Shown one piece after another: positions 43,917 to 51,919 of a stretch of 64,000 bases of DNA (positions within the stretch are counted from its first letter, which is position 1; each line of letters opens with the position of its first letter). The stretch is from Chitinilyticum piscinae (GTDB taxonomy: Bacteria > Pseudomonadota > Gammaproteobacteria > Burkholderiales > Chitinibacteraceae). Under the pieces are notes generated by a model. The model made no database searches. It saw only the letters and a list, made by a program, of their open reading frames with translations, and was not told the DNA's origin. The stretch covers positions 1-64,000 of the forward strand of contig NZ_JADFUA010000004.1 of the NCBI RefSeq assembly GCF_015223195.1, given 5' to 3'. The position numbers and the translations under genes are program-made.

Positions 43917-44068
43917 CTGGATGTTGAGCAAGTCGCTTTCTTTACCGGTATCAAGCATCGGGCCAAGCCCGGCGCAAACCGATGTATTTGGAATCAGCAA
44001 GCTGGATTCTGTTTTTCAAGCTTTTTTTCCGGCTTCGGCAAAACGGATAGTAAGCTTTCGATAGCCTG
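43914..44068 (+). repeat. Dispersed repeat, copy A
   Basis: About 155 bp, similar to 49410-49569. Shared blocks in order: TAGC-GG at the stop codon, AAGTCG, ACCGGTATCAAGC, AGCCCGGCGCAAACC, TTTTTCCGGCTTCG and AGCCTG. The hairpin core GCATCGGGCCAAGCCCGGCGC is imperfect in this copy. It supplies the TAG stop of the EEP gene. Confidence 0.75.
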
Positions 44069-44150
44069 CAAAGCGGCAAATGCGCAAGAAGCGGATTGCG
44101 GCACTCTGACTGATCGGTAACACTGCTGCGCTTGATCCTGCGGAGTTGCC

Positions 44151-45029
44151 ATGTCCACGCTCAATCTGCTGCGCCTGTTGCTGCTGGCGGCCATCTGGGG
44201 TGCTTCCTTTCTGTTCATGCGCCTGGCCGTCCCGGCATTGGGGCCGGCGTGGCTGATATTCAGCCGGGTGGCGCTGGGAGCGCTTTTCCTGCTTGCCGTC
44301 ACGCTGGTGCTGCGCCAGCCGACGGTCTGGCGTGGCCATCGCCGGCATTTTCTCCTGCTGGGACTGCTGAATACCGCCTTGCCGTTTCTGCTGTTTGCCT
44401 ATGCCGCGCGGGTGCTGCCGGCCTCGCTGCTGTCCATCCTGAATGCCAGTGCGCCGATCTGGGGTGCGGTGATTACCGCACTGCTGCAGCGCACGCTGCC
44501 GGCCTGGCGTGTGCAGCTGGGCCTGCTGCTGGGCTTGTGCGGGGTGGCGGTGCTGGCCAGCAGCGGCGCGATGGCGCTGCCGGCGGGCGCCGGCCTGGCT
44601 GTAGTGGCCGGGTTGATCGCACCATTCTGTTATGCGCTGGCCAGCAGTTATGCCAAAGAGCCCCCCAGCGTGCCGGCACTGGCCAATGCCCACGGCAGTA
44701 TGTGGGCCGCAACGCTGCTGGCGTTGCCACTGTTACCCGTCGTACCCGCCGCCGGCCCTGTGACGACTGGGGCGCTGCTTGCTGTGCTGGCACTTGGTGT
44801 GCTTTGCAGTGGCGTCGCCTATCTGCTGTATTTCCGTCTGGTCGACGAGCTGGGGGCGGCTGCCGCGCTGACGGTTACCTACCTGATCCCGGTCTTTGGC
44901 GTGCTGTGGGGCGTGCTGTTTCTGGATGAACGCATCGGCGGCAATACGCTGGCGGGGGGCGCACTGGTCTTGCTGGGAACCGCACTGGTGACCGGACTGT
45001 CGTTACGCCAGTTCCGTGGAGCTCGCTGA
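44151..45029 (+). CDS. EamA/DMT-family exporter
   Basis: A 292-residue membrane protein with ten hydrophobic segments in two EamA repeats: LLLAAIWGASFLFMRLAVPALGPAWLIFSR opens the first, and LALGVLCSGVAYLLYFRLVDELGAAAALTVTYLIPVFGVLWG belongs to the second. The family exports amino acids or other metabolites; the substrate cannot be read from sequence. Its stop overlaps the next ATG by one base (TGATG), so the two genes form a unit. Confidence 0.92.
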   Translation: MSTLNLLRLLLLAAIWGASFLFMRLAVPALGPAWLIFSRVALGALFLLAVTLVLRQPTVWRGHRRHFLLLGLLNTALPFLLFAYAARVLPASLLSILNASAPIWGAVITALLQRTLPAWRVQLGLLLGLCGVAVLASSGAMALPAGAGLAVVAGLIAPFCYALASSYAKEPPSVPALANAHGSMWAATLLALPLLPVVPAAGPVTTGALLAVLALGVLCSGVAYLLYFRLVDELGAAAALTVTYLIPVFGVLWGVLFLDERIGGNTLAGGALVLLGTALVTGLSLRQFRGAR

Positions 45030-45880
45030 TGCAGGCCCTTGATGAAGCCAGCCGGCATTATGCGCTGGTCGCACGCAGCATCCGTTACCTGCGTGAACAT
45101 GTCCGCGAGCAACCTTCACTGGATGAACTGGCGGCGGCGGTCCATCTCAGCCCCGCACATTTCCAGCGTGTATTCAGCGAATGGGCCGGGCTTTCCCCCA
45201 AACGCTTTCTGCAATACCTGACAGCCCGGGAGGCCCGAACCGCACTGCTGGCCGGACGTTCCGTACTGGATGCCGCGCTGGAGAGCGGGCTTTCGGGAAC
45301 CAGCCGGCTGCATGAGCTGCTGGTGACGACGGAGGCCATGACGCCTGCCGAAGTGCGGGCAGGCGGCGCCGGAGTGGCGCTCTACTACGGGTCGGCAGCG
45401 ACGCCATTTGGCGCTGCGCTGCTGGGATGGACGGCACGTGGCCTTTGTCACCTCGGCTTCGCACAGGAGGGAGATGGGGTAAGCCCGGAAGCGGAGCGGC
45501 TGCGTCAGGCCTGGCCGCGCGCTGCGCTGCATGCCGATCAAGCGGGCGCCGCCACGCTTGCAGCACGCATTTTTGCCGCTCAGCCAGCTGACCGGCCATT
45601 GCATCTGCTGCTGCGCGGCAGCAATTTCCAGTTGCGTGTGTGGCAGGCGCTGCTGGCAACCCGGCCGGGCGAGCGCCTGTCCTACCGCGATCTGGCGCTG
45701 CGAGCCGGCGCTGCGCGTGCGCAACGCGCAGTGGGGTCGGCGCTGGCGGCCAATAGGCTGGGCTGGTTGATTCCCTGTCACCGAGTGATTCGCGAAGACG
45801 GCGAAGTCGGACAATTTCGCTGGGGCTGCGAGCGCAAGTTGGCGATGCAGGGCTGGGAGGCTGGTCTGATCGATCGCTGA
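45029..45880 (+). CDS. Ada-like AraC-HTH / methylated-DNA-cysteine methyltransferase, no N-terminal Ada domain
   Basis: A 283-residue fusion. Residues ~15-115 are an AraC-type HTH (LDELAAAVHLSPAHFQRVFSEWAGLSPKRFLQYL), and ~125-283 are an Ogt/MGMT domain with acceptor Cys250 in LGWLIPCHRVIREDGEVGQFRWG. It repairs O6-alkylguanine. The N-terminal zinc domain of classical Ada, which senses methylphosphotriesters and switches on DNA binding, is absent, so its regulation must differ. It is coupled to an EamA exporter. Confidence 0.92.
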   Translation: MQALDEASRHYALVARSIRYLREHVREQPSLDELAAAVHLSPAHFQRVFSEWAGLSPKRFLQYLTAREARTALLAGRSVLDAALESGLSGTSRLHELLVTTEAMTPAEVRAGGAGVALYYGSAATPFGAALLGWTARGLCHLGFAQEGDGVSPEAERLRQAWPRAALHADQAGAATLAARIFAAQPADRPLHLLLRGSNFQLRVWQALLATRPGERLSYRDLALRAGAARAQRAVGSALAANRLGWLIPCHRVIREDGEVGQFRWGCERKLAMQGWEAGLIDR

Positions 45881-45980
45881 GGGGTATGTGAATGCAATCG
45901 CTGTTTTGATTGATAGTTATGCATATACCAGCCAGCCTATGCCCGTATGCTGTTCGTCATGCTTGTCAATATGCGAAATT

Positions 45981-46076
45981 TGTACAAGATAGATGCAGCC
46001 AATAGCCTGTACAAATTGATGCGATAGCCATTTTTGATTGTTTTGTATTGTACAAAAGCGTACAGTGAGTTGTACA
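45981..46076. promoter_or_regulatory. TGTACA operator array upstream of the light/lipid operon
   Basis: Four exact TGTACA palindromes at 45981, 46008, 46049 and 46071 and a CGTACA half-match at 46059. The last three lie about 10-12 bases apart (22 bases from third to fifth), like the turn-spaced repeats at CarH/LitR operators. They end 18 bases before the ATG of the FAD oxidoreductase gene. The MerR/LitR protein encoded at 53125-54036 is the obvious candidate to bind them; this is an inference. Confidence 0.7.
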
Positions 46077-46094
46077 AACTACAAGGCAGGCATC

Positions 46095-47438
46095 ATGGCT
46101 CACAGTGATCAGCGCAAACGCATCGCCGTGATTGGCGGTGGCATCAGCGGTTTGTCTGCCGCCTGGCTGCTGGCGGCACAGCATGACGTAACGCTGTTTG
46201 AAGCAGCCGATTACGTCGGCGGCCACAGCAATACCATCGATGTCACCCTCGATGGCATCACCCATCCGGTTGATACCGGGTTTCTGGTGCACAACGACCG
46301 CACCTATCCCAATCTGATTCAGTTGTTTGCCCATCTAGGCGTCGAGACGGTGGCCAGCGACATGAGTTTTGCCGTCGCCATGCCCAGCCTCGACCTGGAA
46401 TGGGCGGGCAGCAATCTCGATACTGTGTTCGGCCAGCGCAAGAATCTGCTGCGTCCGACCTTCTGGCGCATGCTGCGCGACATTTTGCGTTTCAATGCGC
46501 AAGCCGCGCGCCATCTGGCAGACGCGCGCGAATCCGGCGCCACGCTGGGCGAGTTGCTGCAACGCGAAGGCTACGGCGATACGATGCGTGACTGGTATCT
46601 GCTGCCGATGGCGGCGGCCATCTGGTCCAGCCCGAATGGCGAAATCCTGCAGTTTCCGGCTGCGACCTTTCTGCAGTTCTGCCTGAATCACGGGCTGCTG
46701 CAGGTGAATGACCGCCCGCAATGGAAAACCGTGCTCGGTGGCTCGCGTGAATACGTGCGCCGCATGCTGCCGCGCATCCAGACCGTGCATGTCACTACTC
46801 CGGTCAGCGCCGTGTGGCGCAACCACGAAGGCGTGCAGGTCGAATCGGCGCTGGGGCGCAAGCGCTTTGACGAGGTGATTTTTGCCACGCATGCCCCGCA
46901 GACGCTGGCCATGCTGACGGACGCCAGCGCAGACGAAACCCGCATCCTGGCCAGCGTGCGCTACCAGCCCAACCGTGCCGTGGTGCATACCGATCCGTCC
47001 TTCCTGCCGCGGCGCAAGAAATTGTGGTCGGCGTGGAATTATCAGGGCGGCCCGCAGGGCGACGAGCTGCAGCGCGCAGTCTGTGTCAGCTACCTGATCA
47101 ATCAATTGCAGCCGCTGCCGTTCAACAAGCCGGTGATAGTCACCCTCAATCCCTGGCACGAGCCGGCGCCTGAGCATCTGCTGCGCGAAATCCACTACGA
47201 ACATCCGCTGTTCGATGCTGCAGCGATTGCCGCACAGGCAGAATTGCCGGCCATCCAGGGGGTGAACGGGGTCTGGTTCTGCGGCGCCTGGTGCCGTTAT
47301 GGCTTCCACGAGGACGGCCTGCAGGCCGGCATGGCAGTGGCCCGGGCGCTGGGGGCAACGGTGCCCTGGCAGGCCGAACTGGATGAGGTTTTCATGCCGA
47401 CTGCCGGGGAGCTGCGCGATGTTCGCCGGGCTGCCTGA
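46095..47438 (+). CDS. FAD-dependent amine-oxidase-like oxidoreductase
   Basis: A 447-residue flavoprotein. The Rossmann FAD motif is IAVIGGGISGLSAAWLLAAQHDVTLFEAADYVGGHSNT (residues ~9-45). The closing FAD motif is WFCGAWCRYGFHEDGLQAGMAVARALG. This family always travels with DUF1365 and CFA-type methyltransferase genes. In Rhodobacter, relatives belong to the singlet-oxygen regulon and to furan fatty acid synthesis, so oxidation or desaturation of a methylated or unsaturated acyl chain is a fair guess. It is the first gene after the TGTACA array. The ATG at 46095 gives the normal N-terminus. It overlaps DUF1365 by 20 bases. Confidence 0.9.
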   Translation: MAHSDQRKRIAVIGGGISGLSAAWLLAAQHDVTLFEAADYVGGHSNTIDVTLDGITHPVDTGFLVHNDRTYPNLIQLFAHLGVETVASDMSFAVAMPSLDLEWAGSNLDTVFGQRKNLLRPTFWRMLRDILRFNAQAARHLADARESGATLGELLQREGYGDTMRDWYLLPMAAAIWSSPNGEILQFPAATFLQFCLNHGLLQVNDRPQWKTVLGGSREYVRRMLPRIQTVHVTTPVSAVWRNHEGVQVESALGRKRFDEVIFATHAPQTLAMLTDASADETRILASVRYQPNRAVVHTDPSFLPRRKKLWSAWNYQGGPQGDELQRAVCVSYLINQLQPLPFNKPVIVTLNPWHEPAPEHLLREIHYEHPLFDAAAIAAQAELPAIQGVNGVWFCGAWCRYGFHEDGLQAGMAVARALGATVPWQAELDEVFMPTAGELRDVRRAA

Positions 47439-48195
47439 CGCCAGCCTGTGCTTCGGGCGGGTGATGCACCGCCGGCTGCGGCCGGCCGAGCACCGCTTCG
47501 ATTACGGCGTGGGCTTTCTGCTGCTGCGCGTGGCCGCGCTGGAGAGTCTGCCGCGCATCGCCGGTTTTGCAATCAACCGGTTCTCCGCGCTGTCCTTTCA
47601 CTACGCCGATCATGGTGATCGCAGCGGCCGAGCGCCCGAAGCGTGGATCCGCGAGCTGCTGGCGCAGCATCAACTCACGCGAGCCGATGGAGAGGTATGG
47701 CTGCAGTGTTTCCCGCGCATGTTCGGTTATGTCTTCAACCCGGTCAGCTTCTGGTATTGCCTCGATCAGGCCGGCGCCTTGCAGGCCGTGGTGGCCGAGG
47801 TGCACAACACCTTTGGCGAGCAGCATTGCTATCTGCTGACCAGCTGCGACGGCCGGGCGATTGCCGCCGGCTGCGAGCTGGCTTGCCGCAAGGTGCTGCA
47901 TGTGTCGCCGTTCAATGAGGTGACTGGTGGCTATCGTTTCCGTTTCGACCACCAGGCAGGCCGGCTGCGCGTCGCCATCCGCTATGACGACCCGGAAGGT
48001 CCCCTGCTGCATACCGCCGTGTGGGGCGCGCCGCAGCCGCTGGCTGCTTCGAGCGTACGCCGGCTGTTGCTGGGCTATCCGCTGATGACCTTTGGCGTGA
48101 TGGCGCGCATCCACTGGCAGGCACTGCGCCTGTGGCTGAAAAAAGTTCCGTTTTTCCGCAAACCGGCTCCACCGCTTGAAGAGGTGACACGATGA
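47419..48195 (+). CDS. DUF1365 family protein
   Basis: A 258-residue protein beginning MFAGLPDASLCFGRVMHRRLRP. Conserved DUF1365 segments are FDYGVGFLLLRVAALE, RMFGYVFNPVSFWYCLDQAG, VVAEVHNTFGEQHCYLL and KVLHVSPFNEVTGGYRFRFD. No fold-based function is established. The strict link to the flavoprotein and CFA-type enzyme suggests it binds or acts on the same acyl substrate. The ATG at 47419 lies inside the end of the oxidoreductase gene, and the stop overlaps cfa by 4 bases (ATGA). Confidence 0.93.
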   Translation: MFAGLPDASLCFGRVMHRRLRPAEHRFDYGVGFLLLRVAALESLPRIAGFAINRFSALSFHYADHGDRSGRAPEAWIRELLAQHQLTRADGEVWLQCFPRMFGYVFNPVSFWYCLDQAGALQAVVAEVHNTFGEQHCYLLTSCDGRAIAAGCELACRKVLHVSPFNEVTGGYRFRFDHQAGRLRVAIRYDDPEGPLLHTAVWGAPQPLAASSVRRLLLGYPLMTFGVMARIHWQALRLWLKKVPFFRKPAPPLEEVTR

Positions 48196-49412
48196 ATACC
48201 CGAGTGATTGCCCAACCCCGCATTGCACCTCGCCAGGCCCCCTGGCGTGCCCGGCTGTTGCTGCAGCAGCTGGACAAGCTGACTGGCGGCCTGCTGCTGC
48301 TGGAGCTGCCCGACGGCAGCCAGCGCGCCTGCGGGCATGGCCAGCCGCAGGTAACGCTGCAGGTGCGGGACTGGGCCGCGTTTGGCCGCATCCTCGCCAG
48401 TGGCGACATCGGCCTGGCGGAAGCCTACCGGGACGGCCAGATCGACTGCGACGACTGGACCGCGCTGATCCGCCTTGCCATCGCCAACCGCGCGCAGCTG
48501 GAAGCCGCGATCAATGGCAACTGGCTGGGCAAGCTCGCCTACCGGCTGCGCCATCTGTTCAACGCCAATACCCGCAGCGGTAGCCGGCGCAATATCTCGG
48601 CGCACTACGATCTGGGCAATGCCTTCTACCGGCTGTGGCTGGACGAAACGATGACCTATTCCAGCGCCTGTTTCGACGGTGATCTGTCGCTGGATCTCGC
48701 GCAGGCGCAGCGGCGCAAATACCTGCGTCTGCTGGACGGGCTGCAGGCACGTCCGGGGCAGAGCGTGCTGGAAATCGGCTGCGGCTGGGGCGGGCTGGCG
48801 GAAACCGCTGCGCGTGCCGGTTTGCGCGTTCAGGGGCTGACGTTGTCGACCGAGCAATTGGCGTATGCCCAGGAGCGCTTGCGCGCGGCGGGGCTCGACA
48901 AGCTCGCGCAGTGCAGCCTCACCGATTACCGCGATCTGCCGGCCAGCGCCCGTTTCGATCACATTGTTTCGATCGAGATGTTTGAAGCGGTGGGCGAGCG
49001 CTACTGGCCGACGTATTTCGCCACGCTCAAGCGGCACCTGTCGCGCGAGGGGCGGGCTGCACTGCAGGTCATCACCATCGACGAGAGCCTGTTCGACGAC
49101 TACCGGCGCGGCACCGATTTCATCCAGCAGTACATTTTCCCCGGCGGCATGCTCCCCAGCCGTACGGCGTTTGAAGCACAGGCGCGCGACGCCGGGCTGC
49201 GCGTGGTGGAGCGGCGCGATTTCGGCATCGATTACGCCGAAACCTTGCTGCGCTGGCGGCAGGATTTCGAGGCACATCTTGATGCCATCCGCGAGCAGGG
49301 CTACGACGAGGGCTTTATCCGGCTGTGGCGTTTCTACCTGTGCTACTGCGAAGCGGGTTTCCGCGCCGGCAGCATCGGCGTCTCGCACTGGTGGCTGGAA
49401 CACGCCGGGTAG
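48192..49412 (+). CDS. Cyclopropane-fatty-acyl-phospholipid synthase family methyltransferase
   Basis: A 406-residue SAM-dependent enzyme acting on unsaturated acyl chains of membrane phospholipids. The N-terminal lipid-binding region (about 1-140) is followed by NISAHYDLGNAFYRLWLDETMTYSSACF and the SAM motif VLEIGCGWGGLAETAARAG near residue 194. Downstream are HIVSIEMFEAVGERYWPTYF and QQYIFPGGMLPSRTAF. It could make a cyclopropane ring or add a methyl group, as relatives of this operon type do in furan fatty acid synthesis; the product cannot be read from sequence. It is translationally coupled to DUF1365. Its TAG stop is the first triplet of a dispersed repeat. Confidence 0.93.
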   Translation: MNTRVIAQPRIAPRQAPWRARLLLQQLDKLTGGLLLLELPDGSQRACGHGQPQVTLQVRDWAAFGRILASGDIGLAEAYRDGQIDCDDWTALIRLAIANRAQLEAAINGNWLGKLAYRLRHLFNANTRSGSRRNISAHYDLGNAFYRLWLDETMTYSSACFDGDLSLDLAQAQRRKYLRLLDGLQARPGQSVLEIGCGWGGLAETAARAGLRVQGLTLSTEQLAYAQERLRAAGLDKLAQCSLTDYRDLPASARFDHIVSIEMFEAVGERYWPTYFATLKRHLSREGRAALQVITIDESLFDDYRRGTDFIQQYIFPGGMLPSRTAFEAQARDAGLRVVERRDFGIDYAETLLRWRQDFEAHLDAIREQGYDEGFIRLWRFYLCYCEAGFRAGSIGVSHWWLEHAG

Positions 49413-49569
49413 CAGGGGGGTGAAAAAGTCGGCTTCTGCACCGGTATCAAGCGCCGGGCTGAGCCCGGCGCAAACCAGCGCATTAAAAATCAAGGACTTG
49501 TTTTTTCTTTTCATACATTTTTCCGGCTTCGCCGAAAAAACGGTTCACAGGCTGCTTTACAACAGCCTG
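49410..49569 (+). repeat. Dispersed repeat, copy B
   Basis: About 160 bp, partner of 43914-44068. The core is a perfect 9-bp hairpin GCGCCGGGC-TGA-GCCCGGCGC (about 49451-49471). A second hairpin-like block TTTTTCCGGC-TTC-GCCGAAAAAA could terminate transcription, and CAGGCTG...CAGCCTG closes the element. It lies in the only gap inside the lipid cluster. Confidence 0.75.
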
Positions 49570-49582
49570 TTAGGGGGTGGGT

Positions 49583-50104
49583 ATGACTCGCTTTGTTCTG
49601 ATTTTATTTGGCTGCATGGCAATACATGCCGGTGTATTAGCCGAGGCGCCACGCTGGCTGCAGGACAAGCTGCCGCAGGCACAGCTGGTGGGCAAGGGCG
49701 AGATGCGCTGGCTGGCCTTGCGCATCTACGATGCACGCCTGTACGCCCCGCAGGGCAGGCTCAGCCCGAATCAGCCCTATGCGCTGCAGCTGATTTACCG
49801 GCGCGAGATCGAGCGCGATGACATTGTCAGCACCAGCGTCGATGAAATCCGCCGCCTGTTCGGGCCGGTACCGGCACTGGCACAGTGGGAAGATGCCATG
49901 CGCCGGGTGTTTGTCGATGTGAAGGACGGCGACGAGCTCACCGGTGTCTACCAGCCCGGCGGTCCCGCGCGCTTCTATCAGCAGGGGCGGTTGCTGGGCG
50001 AGATTGCCGATCCGGAGTTCGGCCGTGCCTTCTTCGCGATCTGGCTTGATCCGCGCACGCGCGAGCCGGGCCTGCGCCGTGCCTTGCTGGGGCAGCCAGC
50101 ATGA
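49583..50104 (+). CDS. Chalcone-isomerase-like periplasmic protein
   Basis: A 173-residue protein with signal peptide MTRFVLILFGCMAIHAGVLA. The mature part has the chalcone-isomerase fold signature: LVGKGEMRWLALRIYDARLYAP, then YALQLIYRREIERDDIVSTSVDEIRRL and AFFAIWLDPRTREPGLRRALLG. Bacterial members are not flavonoid enzymes, and CHI-fold relatives bind fatty acids. In this cluster an acyl-carrier role in the periplasm is plausible. The RBS-like GGGGG (49573-49577) supports the ATG at 49583. It overlaps the transporter gene by 4 bases. Confidence 0.87.
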   Translation: MTRFVLILFGCMAIHAGVLAEAPRWLQDKLPQAQLVGKGEMRWLALRIYDARLYAPQGRLSPNQPYALQLIYRREIERDDIVSTSVDEIRRLFGPVPALAQWEDAMRRVFVDVKDGDELTGVYQPGGPARFYQQGRLLGEIADPEFGRAFFAIWLDPRTREPGLRRALLGQPA

Positions 50105-51393
50105 GCGCGCCCGCAGGCCGTGCCTGGCTGCGCTACGGTTTGCTCGGGCTGCCGCTGGCGATGGCTGCCTTACCGCTCTACGTCACTGCGCCACGGCACT
50201 ATCACGATCAGCTGGGGCTGGGACTCGGGCTGACCGGTGCCGCAGTGCTGGCAGCTCGGCTCTTCGATACCCTGCAGGATCCCTTGCTCGGGCGCTGGTT
50301 GGATCGACATCCGCCGCTGGAAACACCGGCGCGCTGGACGGGGGCGCTGTTGTTGCCACTGGGCTTGCTGGCGCTGTTGCAACCACCTCTGCTGTCAGCC
50401 TGGGCGCTGGCCGGCTGGCTGATGCTGTCGCTGGCTGTGATTGCACTGGCGCACAGCCTGATCACACTGCCCTATCTGGCGCTGGGCCTGCGCCTGGGGG
50501 GCCCGCAGGAAGGGAGCAATCGGCTCAATGGCAGCCGCGAAGGCTTTGGCTTGGTCGGCGTGCTGCTTGCCAGCGCACTGCTGCCCGCATTGCTTGCGGG
50601 TGCGACCGCGTGGCTGCTGCTGGCCCTGGCGGTGCTGGCGCTGCTGCTTTTGCTCGCGGTCGTGCTGTTGCCACGGCATGCGCTTGCTGCACCTGCCATG
50701 CTTGCCGATAAACGGCATGGGGTATGGCCCGCAGAATCAAATATTCGCAAGTTTCTGGCGGTATACCTGGTTAATGCCGTGTCGGCCGCGCTGCCGGCGA
50801 CGCTGGCGCCATTTTTCATTGCCGACGTGCTGCAGGCCGAGCGCTGGCTGGGCCCCTTGCTGGCGCTGTACTTCTTCGCCGCCGTCCTTGGGCTGCCAGT
50901 CTGGGTGTGGCTGGCGGGACGCTTCGGCCGGCTGATTTGCTGGCGCGCGGCAATGCTGGCCAGTGTGCTGGCCTTTGTGCCGGTGCCCTGGCTGGGTGCG
51001 GGCGATGTCATCCCTTTCGCCGCGATCTGCGTGCTGACCGGGCTGCTGCTGGGAGCCGATCTGGTGATTCCGCCGGCGATGCTGGGTGCGCTGGGCGGTG
51101 AAGAGGCACTCACGCAGCGTTACGGCTGGTGGAGTCTGTGCGGCAAGCTGGCGCTGGCGCTGGCGGTGGGCCTGTCGCTGCCGCTGTTGCAGCTGCTGGG
51201 CTTTTCCTCGGGCAGCGGCCAGGGGCTGCTGGCGCTCGCCGTGTGTTACGCGGCCTTGCCCTGCGTGTTCAAACTGCTGGCCTTCGGGTTGCTGCAGCGC
51301 TACCGCGCTGAATTTGCCGTGGCCGATGCCGCGAATGAGTCAGCGACTTGCCCCGTCACCAAACCCGTTTCATTGCAGGAATGCCGATCATGA
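50101..51393 (+). CDS. GPH-type (Na+/melibiose symporter-like) MFS transporter
   Basis: A 430-residue inner-membrane transporter with about twelve hydrophobic segments. GAAVLAARLFDTLQDPLLGRWLDRHP is the GPH-family loop with conserved Asp residues, and NRLNGSREGFGLVGVLLASAL follows. The family co-transports solutes with cations; in light- and singlet-oxygen-stress operons such proteins accompany SDR and CFA-type genes and their cargo is unknown. It overlaps its neighbours by 4 bases on both sides (ATGA), so it is translated with them. Confidence 0.9.
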   Translation: MSAPAGRAWLRYGLLGLPLAMAALPLYVTAPRHYHDQLGLGLGLTGAAVLAARLFDTLQDPLLGRWLDRHPPLETPARWTGALLLPLGLLALLQPPLLSAWALAGWLMLSLAVIALAHSLITLPYLALGLRLGGPQEGSNRLNGSREGFGLVGVLLASALLPALLAGATAWLLLALAVLALLLLLAVVLLPRHALAAPAMLADKRHGVWPAESNIRKFLAVYLVNAVSAALPATLAPFFIADVLQAERWLGPLLALYFFAAVLGLPVWVWLAGRFGRLICWRAAMLASVLAFVPVPWLGAGDVIPFAAICVLTGLLLGADLVIPPAMLGALGGEEALTQRYGWWSLCGKLALALAVGLSLPLLQLLGFSSGSGQGLLALAVCYAALPCVFKLLAFGLLQRYRAEFAVADAANESATCPVTKPVSLQECRS

Positions 51394-51908
51394 AAAAACT
51401 GCTAGCCATTCTGACTTTCGGCCTTGCCGGCTGTGCCGGCGTCTCGGTCGATGCCTATCGCGACCAGCAGCCGGTGCTGAAGCTGGAAGAGTATTTCAAT
51501 GGCACCATCGACGGCTGGGGCCAGTTCCAGAAGCGCGACGGCACGGTCGTCAAACGCTTCAAGGTGGTGATCGACGCCAGGTGGCAGGGCAATACCGGCG
51601 TGCTCGATGAGCATTTCAGCTACAGCGACGGCAGTACCAGCCGGCGCGTGTGGACGATCACCAAAGAGGCTGACGGTCGCTACAGCGGCACCGCCGACGA
51701 TGTGGTCGGCAAGGCCACTGGCCGCGCCGCAGGCAATGCATTGCAGTGGGCGTACACGCTGAAGCTGCCGGTCGACGACAAGGTGTATGAAGTCAGTTTC
51801 GATGACTGGATGTGGCTGCAGCAGGACGGCGTGCTGCTCAACCGCTCCGCCATGAGCAAGTTCGGCTTCCACCTGGGCGAAGTCACGCTGGCGTTCAAGA
51901 AACGCTGA
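51390..51908 (+). CDS. DUF3833 lipoprotein
   Basis: A 172-residue lipoprotein. The signal MKKLLAILTFGLAGC ends in a lipobox with Cys15. Conserved DUF3833 segments follow: LEEYFNGTIDGWGQFQKRDG, HFSYSDGSTSRRVW and YEVSFDDWMWLQQDGVLLNRSAMSKFGFHLGEVTLAF. The repeated aromatic/Gly pattern suggests a lipocalin-like barrel that could carry a lipid between membranes. The ATG at 51390 overlaps the transporter stop by 4 bases and is preferred to an in-frame ATG 9 bases earlier. Confidence 0.9.
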   Translation: MKKLLAILTFGLAGCAGVSVDAYRDQQPVLKLEEYFNGTIDGWGQFQKRDGTVVKRFKVVIDARWQGNTGVLDEHFSYSDGSTSRRVWTITKEADGRYSGTADDVVGKATGRAAGNALQWAYTLKLPVDDKVYEVSFDDWMWLQQDGVLLNRSAMSKFGFHLGEVTLAFKKR

Positions 51909-51919
51909 GGGAGACTGAA

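Noticed and set aside
48075-49514. Long open frame (about 479 codons) on the minus strand opposite the CFA-type gene
   Set aside because: Same reason: the + strand gene has clear SAM and CFA motifs and is coupled to its neighbours. The antisense reading crosses gene borders.
49583-50104. True chalcone isomerase of flavonoid synthesis
   Set aside because: The protein is exported and sits in a lipid gene cluster, and no flavonoid genes are present. Only the fold is shared.
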